This document shows, one piece after another, positions 19,179 to 27,090 of a stretch of 64,000 nt of DNA. Below the pieces are notes generated by a model. The model searched no databases, had not been told where the DNA came from, and saw only the letters and a list, made by a program, of their open reading frames with translations. The stretch covers positions 1,116,001 through 1,180,000 of the forward strand of contig NZ_FODX01000001.1 in the NCBI RefSeq assembly GCF_900110495.1, written 5' to 3'. The number at the start of each line of letters is the position of its first letter. The first letter of the stretch is position 1. This DNA comes from Nitrosovibrio sp. Nv6. GTDB lineage: Bacteria; Pseudomonadota; Gammaproteobacteria; Burkholderiales; Nitrosomonadaceae. The position numbers and the translations under genes were made by a program.

Positions 19179-20663
19179 ATGAGGACCATGGCTGCTGCAT
19201 TTCAATTCATCGCTGCGCTCGGCTGTGTATATCTGCTCGCCGGTTGCGCGGTCAATCCGGTTACGGGCAGCCAGAACTTCACCCTCATGTCTGAAGCCGA
19301 TGAAATGCGCAAGGGACGCGACGCCGCTGCCGAGGTCAGCAAAGCATACGGCGTTTACGATTTTCCCACGCTGCAAAATTATGTCAATGAAGTTGGACAG
19401 AAACTCGCCAAGGAAAGCCACCGGCCGGAGCTTAATTACCATTTCACCGTCGTAGATAGTCCTCAGGTAAACGCGTTTGCCCTGCCCGGCGGTTATATTT
19501 ACGTCACACGCGGCATTCTGGCGTACCTTAATTCCGAAGCCGAACTCGCGGCTGTACTGGGCCATGAAATCGGGCACGTCACGGCGCGTCATAGCGTACA
19601 ACAATACAGCGCCGCCACTGCCGCCAATGTTGCCGCCACTATTGGCGGTCTTGTGGCAGGAATATTCATGCCGCAAATGGGCGGACAAGTGGCGCAAGGC
19701 GTTCAAAGCCTTTTAGGGATTACGGGCAGTGCACTCCTTTCAGGCTATGGCCGCAGCCACGAACTGGAGGCGGACCGTCTTGGCGCGGAATATCTGGCGC
19801 GAAGCGGCTACGATCCGCAAGCGATGATCAAAGTTATCGGTGTGCTCAAAAACCAGGAACTGTTCGATATTGAAGTTGCCAAGCAGGAAGGGCGCGAGCC
19901 GCGCCGATATCATGGCATTTTTGCCACTCACCCCGACAATGATACCCGCTTGCAGGAGGTGGTTGGCGAAGCGAAGCAATATGTTCAGCCAGGCGCCGTG
20001 GATGATGGACGGAAGGAATTCCTGCGCCACACCAAAGGCATGATTTTTGGCGATAGCGCCAATCAAGGGATTGTTCGGGACAATACATTTCAACACAAGG
20101 AATTGGGATTTACGTTATCGTTTCCGCCCGAGTGGCGTATACGCAACAAACCCGATGAAGTTGTAGCGATAAGCCCTGATGGAGACGCACTGATGGTGTT
20201 GAGCCTTTTCGATAGCGTCCGCGGTTCGCCTGCTGATCTTGCCCGTGAACGCTTCCGTCTTGGACTTTCAAGTGAAGTGTTTTCGACTACCAACAATGGC
20301 TTGCCTGTTGCCATTGTCACCTCCACTACCCAGGAAGGAATGCCATTCAAGGCGGGGGTGATTTATCACGACAACAAGGCATACCTTCTGGCCGGGCGTG
20401 GCGATTCCACCGCTGCGTTCGACCGCCATCGTTCGGCAATCTCCAGCGCAATCGAAAGTTTTCGCGCGCTTTCAGACACGGAGAAAGAATCCATCAAGGC
20501 GCTCGAGATCGGAACTATCACTGCTACGAAAGGCTTGAGCTATGCGGAACTGGCCAGAGAATCCCCCTTGGGTGTGAATGCCGAGAATTACTTGCGCCTG
20601 CTCAATGGACAGTATCCCGAGGGCGAACCGGTTTCCGGCCAAATCATCAAAATTGTCAGGTAA
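19179..20663 (+). CDS. M48-family zinc metallopeptidase, lipoprotein
   Basis: A 494-residue predicted periplasmic protease. The N-terminal signal ends in a lipobox LLAGC, so it is probably lipid-anchored. The HEIGH zinc motif lies at about residues 128-132 and the third ligand in HELEADRLG further on; an Ala/Gly-rich hydrophobic segment separates them. The C-terminal half (from about 300) is a separate domain without known signature. This is the BepA/LoiP-like group involved in outer-membrane quality control, though it lacks obvious TPR repeats. Two nearby ATGs (19179, 19188) could be the start. Confidence 0.88.
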   Translation: MRTMAAAFQFIAALGCVYLLAGCAVNPVTGSQNFTLMSEADEMRKGRDAAAEVSKAYGVYDFPTLQNYVNEVGQKLAKESHRPELNYHFTVVDSPQVNAFALPGGYIYVTRGILAYLNSEAELAAVLGHEIGHVTARHSVQQYSAATAANVAATIGGLVAGIFMPQMGGQVAQGVQSLLGITGSALLSGYGRSHELEADRLGAEYLARSGYDPQAMIKVIGVLKNQELFDIEVAKQEGREPRRYHGIFATHPDNDTRLQEVVGEAKQYVQPGAVDDGRKEFLRHTKGMIFGDSANQGIVRDNTFQHKELGFTLSFPPEWRIRNKPDEVVAISPDGDALMVLSLFDSVRGSPADLARERFRLGLSSEVFSTTNNGLPVAIVTSTTQEGMPFKAGVIYHDNKAYLLAGRGDSTAAFDRHRSAISSAIESFRALSDTEKESIKALEIGTITATKGLSYAELARESPLGVNAENYLRLLNGQYPEGEPVSGQIIKIVR

Positions 20664-20691
20664 CCCCGAATTTGGCGTCCCGTGGAAACGG

Positions 20692-21354
20692 TTATGCGGT
20701 TTGCATCAGAAGCGGATAGTCGGTAATCACGCCATCAGCGCCCTGTTGCCGGCAATCGTCATGCTCGGCTTTGGTTATCGCGCCATATACAAAGTTACGG
20801 AACCCGTCTATAGCGGCCTGCTTCAGCAGGACGCCATCCAGTACCTCGTAATCCCACACAATATGATTGATCCGGGGATTGCCATTACAGTTAAAGTCGG
20901 CCAACAGTGAAGTTAGCGTTCGAGGTCGATGTGCTACCAATATGCCACAATTAATTTTAAGGGATGATGCGCAGATCGCGACCAGATCGTGACGAAAGGA
21001 GGTAACCACAATGCGGTGGCCGGCCTGATGCTTTTCAAGAACGTTCATCACGGCAGGTAATGCTTTCATGGTCTTGACCTCGACATTCCACAGGATGCCG
21101 GGGAATTGCTCCAGCGCCTCATCGAGAGTTGGCACCTCATAACCCGCAGTTTGCTCAATTTCGCTTCGGGTAAGATCGGCCACTGCCTGGCCTGACGCGG
21201 TAACGCGGTCATGGATCAGTATCGGCAAGCCATCACGGCTAATGCGCACATCGGTTTCAATACCGCTCGCACCAACCATTACCGCCGCCTGGAAAGCTGC
21301 CATCGTATTTTGAGGAACGGCGGCGTGATAACCCCGGTGAGCTATTACCAACAT
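20692..21354 (-). CDS. Glycerophosphodiester phosphodiesterase
   Basis: Hydrolyses glycerophosphodiesters to glycerol-3-phosphate and an alcohol. The 220-residue, leaderless (cytoplasmic, UgpQ-like) protein has the first histidine in AHRGY, the metal pair in ETDVRIS and second histidine in ILIHD, VEVKT later, and DGVITDYP at the C-terminus. The usual PENT motif reads PQNT, replacing a conserved glutamate with glutamine. Convergent with the M48 gene, 28 bases apart, with no terminator visible between them. Confidence 0.88.
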   Translation of the reverse strand: MLVIAHRGYHAAVPQNTMAAFQAAVMVGASGIETDVRISRDGLPILIHDRVTASGQAVADLTRSEIEQTAGYEVPTLDEALEQFPGILWNVEVKTMKALPAVMNVLEKHQAGHRIVVTSFRHDLVAICASSLKINCGILVAHRPRTLTSLLADFNCNGNPRINHIVWDYEVLDGVLLKQAAIDGFRNFVYGAITKAEHDDCRQQGADGVITDYPLLMQTA

Positions 21355-21476
21355 AATTTATTCCAATATGCCTTGTCTGGCTTTGATGGATTGAGCTTGG
21401 TCCGCTATTTAATATTATTCATGATACTTAAAAACGAACCAGCATAAAGATCAAAGAGGGCAAAATTCGATTGATC

Positions 21477-21667
21477 ATGCCCACCGCTTTCCATTCCCAT
21501 GACTGGAACGTCACCCCATACGAGGCGGCGGCGATCCAGGGTGCATGCGTCATCTCGTAAAGGCGGCTGACGATTTACCGGAGATTCTTTAGGTCGCTGG
21601 TGTGGCTGTCCGCTTTGATGAGCGCGATCAAATCGCGCGAGCGGCAGTGGTAGTGTGTGCACGCTGA
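21477..21667 (+). pseudogene. nfi: Remnant of endonuclease V (nfi), N-terminal part only
   Basis: The frame from ATG 21477 reads HDWNVTPYEAAAIQ and stops at 21558; another frame from 21560 continues KAADDLPEIL, a TAG at 21590, then VAGVAVRFDERDQIARAAVVV. Together these match the start of endonuclease V (deoxyinosine 3' endonuclease), whose N-terminus has a W-x-x-x-P-x-EA-x-x-x-Q helix and then an AGVDV motif with RAAVVVL. Here the metal-binding aspartate is alanine (AGVAV). At least one frameshift and one in-frame stop are present and the remaining two thirds of the gene are missing. Family call from pattern memory, not a search. Confidence 0.6.
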
Positions 21668-21681
21668 TTGAACTGTCTGCG

Positions 21682-23505
21682 TCAAAGATAGGCCTGCTCT
21701 CCGCCCAAGAACTGGACGACAAACAGTACCGGATCAAAAAACGTCTTTGAATCCGAAGTAAGCGCTACCCAGAAGCGGATTCGTGCATCCAGGACAGTGC
21801 CGCATTTATCGACTGAAGCCGCCTGGTAGCGGTTTACGCATTCGTCACGGATAAGCCGGGCGCGGTCAATCAAAACGCCGACGCCGGTCTCGTAGACTTT
21901 TCCGTTGCCACCCGCTACGTCCCGAACCGGCCGAAGATCCACCGCTCCGACTGCGGCAAATTCCCCGAAACGTGCCACATCAGTTAATTCGGACAAGTCT
22001 GCCGTTCGAACAACCCCTTTCCCCAAATAAGGAAGGGAAGGCCCGGTATAAATTTCGCCGATCGGAGATATGATCGGGATACTCGCCGTGATCTCCGCAA
22101 GCAGCTGCTGGTCAGTCTGAAGATGCTCCCACAGTTGATTTGCAAGCACCTCGGCACTGTAGTCTGCCAACTGCTGAATAGTGGCTTCACCAAATTGTTT
22201 TGCGAGTAACGCATGTACCAGAGAGGCCAGGACGATCTCTTTTTGCGCGCGAGCGGAGCCAAGTGCTGGATAGACCGGACAGGAACGCTTGCCGTGCTGG
22301 GTTTCCAAAGCAGCCAGCCTCTGCAAGATCCAGGTACGTTCATTCTGCCCTTGGGCTGCAGGTTCTATGATCTTTCCACTACCAAGCGGCACCTGATTGT
22401 AGCCCGTGGCTCTGCCGGTCAGTTCATCAATGGCAATCTTCGCGATGTAGCTGTCGGCATTGAACCCCATCTGAAATGCATGGGATATACAGGCAAATTG
22501 CAAGGGGGCAGTATCGCCAGTTTCCCCGCACTTCACTTTTGCGCCCACCAAAAACGGGTCTGCTGCTCTTTGCCTCTCCCAATCGATCACCTCATCGGAG
22601 AGGTGGTGCAAATTCACTTTGACTGGCTCATACAAGGGTACAACAAAGTCATGACGACGAGTAACGTCTTCAACAGCCTGGGACATTCCAGGCGGAACAG
22701 AAAAATAACTCACGGGACCGAAACCCACCTGATCGCAGCCTAATAGACTGCCGGGCGTCAGAAGAATGTAACGGACTCTAGATTCGGTATCGCGGGATGC
22801 CCGATCCAGTAGCCCCAAAATACCGTAGGCCGCCAGAATCTTGGCCGTCTGTTGCACATCCATCTCCCGAGCGCTCTGCTCTGTCCAAACTGAGTTAGTG
22901 CCCTGACCGCCCAAGGCGGTGGTACCTATAACCGCAACCGCCTCCACACCCGCTGTATCAGCGCCACGTTTGAGCGTCGTCAATAGCCATGCAAGCACCA
23001 GTGTCTGGTCTTGAGTAAACCTAATTCCGTAAGCCATCATGGAGGCGAGGTTCGCTCCGATCACCAGAAACCTCGGCTGCTTCCTCTCAATGTAGGTATG
23101 GAATGCGGACTGTTTCCGGAATGTTTCATCGTCGACGTTGGCTACCGTAAGTCCTTCCGGGAGGATATCGAGTGGCTCGGCCTCGATGCGAAGCGATGTA
23201 TCCCCACAGCGCACAATAAAAACCAGCGGGGCCTGATGCGTGACGCGGACTTCTGGTAGCGGGCCGAGAATATCCTTGAGCTTTTGCAATTGGACCGCTA
23301 TACCAGCCTCATCCGTAGCAGTGAAAAAGATCGTTTCAAGTCCCAGGTGTTCAGCTGGTCTTACTTTGCTCGGCTGCCAAAGCGTGCTCGCTCCACCGTT
23401 AGCACGAACCCATCCCAGAATAACCTCGTGCAGTATGGCGCCACCAACCAGACCAGCTCCAATAATGGCGATGCTGCTGTTATTGATTGAACGAGCGGAC
23501 GGCAT
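21682..23505 (-). CDS. Unknown protein with N-terminal Rossmann dinucleotide motif
   Basis: I do not recognise this 607-residue protein. The N-terminus has a beta strand and glycine loop IAIIGAGLVGGAI (about 12-24), as in NAD(P)- or FAD-binding Rossmann folds. At about 180-200 a second region reads VEAVAVIGTTALGGQGTN, also like a nucleotide-binding turn, followed by an Arg/Leu-rich helix stretch. No signal peptide or membrane helix is evident. It may be a very divergent short-chain dehydrogenase or epimerase with insertions. It is flanked by the nfi remnant and an unknown lipoprotein, suggesting acquisition by transfer. Confidence 0.65.
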   Translation of the reverse strand: MPSARSINNSSIAIIGAGLVGGAILHEVILGWVRANGGASTLWQPSKVRPAEHLGLETIFFTATDEAGIAVQLQKLKDILGPLPEVRVTHQAPLVFIVRCGDTSLRIEAEPLDILPEGLTVANVDDETFRKQSAFHTYIERKQPRFLVIGANLASMMAYGIRFTQDQTLVLAWLLTTLKRGADTAGVEAVAVIGTTALGGQGTNSVWTEQSAREMDVQQTAKILAAYGILGLLDRASRDTESRVRYILLTPGSLLGCDQVGFGPVSYFSVPPGMSQAVEDVTRRHDFVVPLYEPVKVNLHHLSDEVIDWERQRAADPFLVGAKVKCGETGDTAPLQFACISHAFQMGFNADSYIAKIAIDELTGRATGYNQVPLGSGKIIEPAAQGQNERTWILQRLAALETQHGKRSCPVYPALGSARAQKEIVLASLVHALLAKQFGEATIQQLADYSAEVLANQLWEHLQTDQQLLAEITASIPIISPIGEIYTGPSLPYLGKGVVRTADLSELTDVARFGEFAAVGAVDLRPVRDVAGGNGKVYETGVGVLIDRARLIRDECVNRYQAASVDKCGTVLDARIRFWVALTSDSKTFFDPVLFVVQFLGGEQAYL

Positions 23506-23690
23506 GTTAGCAAACGACCTTCTTCAAGCACCCGGTACGAAAGTAAAAAACTGGAGCGACAGCGCCTGATAACCCTGCTGTCGCAAACTTCTGCATCTAA
23601 CACACCAAATCAATTGGAGATCCATTCGATTGATCTCGAACTGTTCTGGACTGTCTATCTATGTTCTTGGTCCGCTGGCTCTAGCCGTCT

Positions 23691-24401
23691 TTAATTGCTG
23701 GCTGGAGATGCCGTAATGGTTGCGGACCGATAATAAACTTCGCTCGCCGCCTCAAACCCCGAATCAATGCCAAATATAAGCCACAGGGCTCCCTGTGAGT
23801 CACTCCTGGCTTTGAGTGAAGCAGTACTGGTCAAGGTTTTCGACTCAAACCTTGGCTGATTGCAATCCGTATTTGTACCGGCAATGTTGCCCAGGGCGAA
23901 AGCGTCTCTCCCCCCTTGTGCCTGATTGCCCTTGTCAATATTCATCTGATATTGGCCGTCAACTATTACCGTGACCGGCTCAGTAGGGGTGGCTCCCGCC
24001 TTCAGGGTGACCGCCTCCCCCGGCGCACCGCCGACCCCAATACATCCGGCCGGAGCGTCAGTAAGAAATGTAACGCTGAAAGTAAGCAGATAATCCTGGT
24101 TGGGCCTGAATTTGGAGAATTTCTTCTTTATATAGATAAAAAGATCATCGCTTCGGTTCGTACCGGCAGTGTAGAGGCCGTAGCCCCCAAATGGCGCGGG
24201 TACCCGCCGAGGCGCAACAATGACATCGTTTGGTTGTGTATCAGACATATAGTCCGAGTGTCCTCCGGCCCAACCGGTGGAGGTTTTATTAAAATCCTCA
24301 GCGATTTCGATCGGACCGGGCTTGACGTCTCGCCCACCTGCACAAGCGGTTACAAAAAACGATATGAAAAAGGTAGCAAACAACGTTTTTTTTATACCCA
24401 T
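23691..24401 (-). CDS. Hypothetical lipoprotein
   Basis: Unrecognised 236-residue exported protein. The signal peptide ends in FFVTAC, a lipobox with Cys at about residue 20. The mature part is beta-rich, with DYLLTFSVTFLTDAPAGC and PTEPVTVIVDGQYQM, and two or three further cysteines that could pair (GCIGVGG, TDCNQ). This pattern suggests a jelly-roll-like or carbohydrate-binding outer-membrane lipoprotein, but that is only a guess. GGAGAC precedes the ATG at good spacing. About 185 bases separate it from the gene downstream. Confidence 0.7.
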   Translation of the reverse strand: MGIKKTLFATFFISFFVTACAGGRDVKPGPIEIAEDFNKTSTGWAGGHSDYMSDTQPNDVIVAPRRVPAPFGGYGLYTAGTNRSDDLFIYIKKKFSKFRPNQDYLLTFSVTFLTDAPAGCIGVGGAPGEAVTLKAGATPTEPVTVIVDGQYQMNIDKGNQAQGGRDAFALGNIAGTNTDCNQPRFESKTLTSTASLKARSDSQGALWLIFGIDSGFEAASEVYYRSATITASPASN

Positions 24402-24584
24402 GTTAAATTGTCTCCTATTTGTGACCTAAAAGGACGATGTCCTAAACAAGCCAGTTGCGTCCATTTGCTTTCCATATAGAGCATGAGAAAAAAGCAAGGT
24501 AACGGGTTTGTTTATTCAGTGTAGCAAAAGCAAGTTGTTATGCATGACGAAGAAACGCCGGTAACGGACTCAATGTTTTGCGTG
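24402..24584. other. Gap before the SDR remnant
   Basis: Nothing recognisable apart from the presumed promoter region of the lipoprotein gene. The frame entering the SDR remnant is open from about 24540 and shows EETP twice, but the upstream copy does not continue as SDR sequence. Confidence 0.3.
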
Positions 24585-24744
24585 ATGCCGGACAATCTTC
24601 AGATCCTTGGTGAAGAAACGCCGCTTGGCCGTCCAAGTCAGCTTGCGGAACTCGGCCCGCTATAACGTGTTGCTTGCATCGCAGAAGTCGAGCTATGCGA
24701 CCGGACAAGTGTTTGGGATGTCGGGCGGAGAGGGAAACCCGTAG
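24585..24744 (+). pseudogene. C-terminal fragment of a short-chain dehydrogenase, frameshifted
   Basis: Frame one reads EETPLGRPSQLAELGPL and hits TAA at 24663; moving one base, the next frame reads YNVLLASQKSSYATGQ and then VFGMSGGEGNP to a TAG at 24742. Joined, they give the typical SDR tail: TP-GR-Q-AELAP-YV-LLAS-SSY-TGQ-GG. Only the last 50 or so codons exist, without the Rossmann core or catalytic Tyr-Lys, so this is a dead remnant with a single-base shift near 24660. The YhdF/YdaD-like SDR group is the closest I can name. Confidence 0.65.
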
Positions 24745-24965
24745 AGCATTACAACCGATGGCCGCAAACATTAGCAGCGCGCGCCGGCCAAGACCTTGCG
24801 CCTCTGTGCCGTTTCAGCACTGCCTGGCTGAGATGGTGTTTTATCAATCCAGATGATTTGGCAAGATCAGATTCCCAGACTAGCGCACCTCGCTCAAGCC
24901 GAGTATGGTGCGGCACAGAATTGGAGGCAGATAGGCAAGGTAGACGTCTTGAGGGAGACGGCTCG
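24745..24965. other. Gap between SDR remnant and small ORF
   Basis: No supported gene. Both strands carry short open frames of arginine-, alanine- and cysteine-rich composition that look like shadows or decayed sequence. Confidence 0.3.
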
Positions 24966-25193
24966 CTACTTGGACCGCATTTCGCCTTTGCGCACCCACA
25001 CGCCCCGCTCCTCGCAGCGCAGCAGTTCACTGCCGCTCAGCACATACTGACCAATCCGGAAGGCCACATTATTGAAATAGCACACACCAACCTCCAGTTC
25101 GAGGTCAAGCGAGATATCCTCGTACTCGTCGAAGATAGGGGAGGTGTTGAGTTCGGGGTCTTGGGCACCGACTTGAGGCACATGATCGGGCAT
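24966..25193 (-). CDS. Small conserved-looking protein, DUF1496-like
   Basis: A 75-residue acidic protein without signal peptide. Its C-terminal half reads VCYFNNVAF, then IGQYVLSGSELLRC and ERGVWV, which resembles the C-Y-x-x-x-x-Y/F-x-x-G-x-x-V and C-x-x-x-G-x-W layout of the small DUF1496 proteins. The ATG is preceded by AAAGGAAAGAG, a good ribosome binding site, which is the main reason for accepting it over the longer plus-strand frame across the same bases. Function unknown. Confidence 0.5.
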   Translation of the reverse strand: MPDHVPQVGAQDPELNTSPIFDEYEDISLDLELEVGVCYFNNVAFRIGQYVLSGSELLRCEERGVWVRKGEMRSK

Positions 25194-25604
25194 GATCTCT
25201 TTCCTTTAAAATGGACTGAAGGCTTTGTGACCGAAGACTTTATACAAGCAAATAAAAAACGCCGGGGTCACAACGCAAGCGGTTATGCGAGGCCGATGTG
25301 ACACCAGCGATTCCTTTCACGCTGGCCATTGATTTCCAGCGCAATTGCGCAAGCAGATTTTTAACTCGGTCGTGCAACGAAACTGAGATCGCCATGGTAA
25401 GCCTCGCCGGTGCCGCGAGCAAGATGAATGTCGATAGCGGTAACCTGAACAGTGCCATTCTATCCAGTATACATAGCACCTAAAAAGAGGTGTGTTCGAT
25501 TTCGCCAATCCGCCCTTGCGCTACATCCCAAATTCGACCCCTCGCGTCGGGATGAGTCCGACAAGCTGCGAGGATGACGGATATCATCATATGGATGCTG
25601 TACA
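25194..25604. other. Intergenic region between small ORF and M28 peptidase
   Basis: About 410 bases. Short frames overlap on both strands at 25240-25508 but none has a convincing start or family resemblance. I see no repeat or terminator. Confidence 0.3.
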
Positions 25605-26507
25605 TTACAGACTCTCGTCGTCGGCCAGCTTGATCAGCATCCCCGCTAACCCCTCCACCACCGTCGCCATGCGGCGGTAATCCAGCTTCTCTGGCGTGTC
25701 CTGAGGCGCATGGTAGTAAGGATAACGGAAGAAAGCAGTATCCGTGACCATGAGCGCCGGATACCCCTCCCGCCAGAAATTAAGATGATCGCTCCAGTTC
25801 ACGCCGGGCAGCCAGCCAAAGGTTGCCGTTCCCTCCACCGGGAAATCAGTACACTCCTTGAATGCGGCCAGGGCTCGCTTAAGCAGCGGGCGCGAGCGCA
25901 GGTTGGCCACGAAGGCGATGAAGTTACCCCGATCGGGGCGACCACGGCCGAGGAAGGGCGGATATTGCTGGCTTCCGGATTCGTCCCTATAGCAACCCAG
26001 CATCTCGAGGGAGAACATGGCGCGGATGTCCTCCCCCCGCCGCTTTGCCGCACGTGCATAGATCGCGCTGCCCATTTTTTCCCAGAAGAAGAAGGGCGCC
26101 TCCTCATTCACGAAGGCCACAAGGCGGATGTTCCGACCGGGCCGCCAGTTGGACAAGCAACGACCTAGTTCCAGCAAGGCGGCCACCCCGCTGGCGTTGT
26201 CGTCGGCGCCAGGGGACTGACGCACTGTGTCGTAATGGGCTCCCACCAGAACGACCTGTCTCGGCCAGCGGGTGCCCGGAAGGTCGATGCTCAGGTTGGC
26301 ACAGAGAACATCCAGGGCCTCATATGCCTGTGTCTCTACGGTATGCCCTTCAGCCTGCCACTGGCCCACGATATAATCCCGCGCCGTCGCAAGGGATTGG
26401 GGGAGCCAGACGTGGCGCTCACCGATCTCTTCCGCCAGTTCGCGCACATGGCTCTCCAAGGCCGAGACCGAGATGGAGGTGATACTGCTTCCGCTTTGAA
26501 CAGACAT
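25605..26507 (-). CDS. M28-family metallopeptidase
   Basis: A 300-residue zinc aminopeptidase-like protein. The five expected ligand regions appear in order: GAHYDTV, PGADDNASG, VNEEAPFF, SLEMLGCY and YYHAPQDT, so the di-zinc site is intact and the NEE glutamate can act as general base. No signal peptide is seen, so it is predicted to be cytoplasmic, unlike many secreted M28 enzymes. ATG 26507 (MSVQSGSS) follows a GGGA; the longer frame runs through unrelated sequence. It sits alone among gene remnants. Confidence 0.85.
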   Translation of the reverse strand: MSVQSGSSITSISVSALESHVRELAEEIGERHVWLPQSLATARDYIVGQWQAEGHTVETQAYEALDVLCANLSIDLPGTRWPRQVVLVGAHYDTVRQSPGADDNASGVAALLELGRCLSNWRPGRNIRLVAFVNEEAPFFFWEKMGSAIYARAAKRRGEDIRAMFSLEMLGCYRDESGSQQYPPFLGRGRPDRGNFIAFVANLRSRPLLKRALAAFKECTDFPVEGTATFGWLPGVNWSDHLNFWREGYPALMVTDTAFFRYPYYHAPQDTPEKLDYRRMATVVEGLAGMLIKLADDESL

Positions 26508-26596
26508 GTATTCCCGATAAAAGAGGCTATTATTTAGCTTTACATAAGGCTTTGCCTTGCAATATTTCTTGATCGTTATCCGCGCGGAAAGATGTG

Positions 26597-26761
26597 CTAG
26601 TCCCGTTCCGAAGCGAGTAGCCCGACCTCTTCCCGGATGAAGCGGGTGACAGTCTCTGGCAGGCGGAACACCACGATGGCGCCTTTCGGCAGACGGACAG
26701 CATTTGTGCTCCCTATGCACTGCGGAGGACGGCGTTGGCAGATCAGTAATTGTAGGTCAGG
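26597..26761 (-). pseudogene. Short protein-like frame without start codon
   Basis: A 54-codon frame with no ATG, GTG or TTG near its beginning encodes QRRPPQCIGSTNAVRLPKG and then AIVVFRLPETVTRFIREEV. The amphipathic pattern looks like real protein. The frame opens just inside an interspersed palindromic repeat, which may have cut off the 5' end. Family not recognised. Confidence 0.3.
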
Positions 26762-26784
26762 TTAGCGAAGCGTAACCTAACATG
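26751..26784. repeat. Interspersed palindromic repeat (GTTAGCGAAGCGTAAC type)
   Basis: GTAGGTCAGG followed by TTAGCGAAGCGTAACCTAAC, an imperfect palindrome of the kind scattered through many proteobacterial genomes. Truncated frames abut it on both sides: one on the minus strand ending at 26597 and one on the plus strand ending at 27037. Confidence 0.5.
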
Positions 26785-27037
26785 CGAAATTTACTTTTTT
26801 CATGATGAGATAACACGCAATGGGCAAGCGTCGCAGCAAATCGCGCGCGACCAAGCCATACCGCTCTTCGACCAGCCAGATAAGAGGAATTATCCAGTTC
26901 TTTGTTGGAGTTACGCTCCGCTCCAAGCCAAACAAGCCAAACCTGCCACTACTCCGCCAGCGGCTCCAGCCACGCCTCCTTTGAAGGGGCTCAAGCTAGG
27001 CAGCAGAAAATACAATGGGCCTCACTCAAATGAGTAA
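26785..27037 (+). pseudogene. Possible 5'-truncated gene upstream of the THUMP gene
   Basis: The frame read as ATA-ACA-CGC-AAT-GGG is open from the repeat to TAA 27035. It encodes QQIARDQAIPLFDQPDKRNY, then a Pro/Ala linker ATTPPAAPATPPLKG and ends KYNGPHSNE. No usable start codon exists in this frame. Composition is protein-like, but an alternative frame (ATG 26820) and a glycine-rich minus-strand frame compete over the same bases, so this is tentative. Confidence 0.28.
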
Positions 27038-27090
27038 TATAGTGAAAAGTGCTCCATCTATCCATCACCAGCTTACGAACAGGAGGAAAG

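Noticed and set aside
24858..25301. 147-codon plus-strand frame
   Set aside because: Overlaps the minus-strand small gene, which has a proper ribosome binding site and a more natural product.
26820..26984. Plus-strand frame MGKRRSKSR... (54 codons)
   Set aside because: Very basic product, no ribosome binding site; the adjacent frame ending at 27037 is more protein-like.
26911..27015. Minus-strand glycine-rich small frame (TTG start)
   Set aside because: Looks like a glycine-zipper peptide, but it is the complement of the Pro/Ala linker of another frame and only 34 codons.
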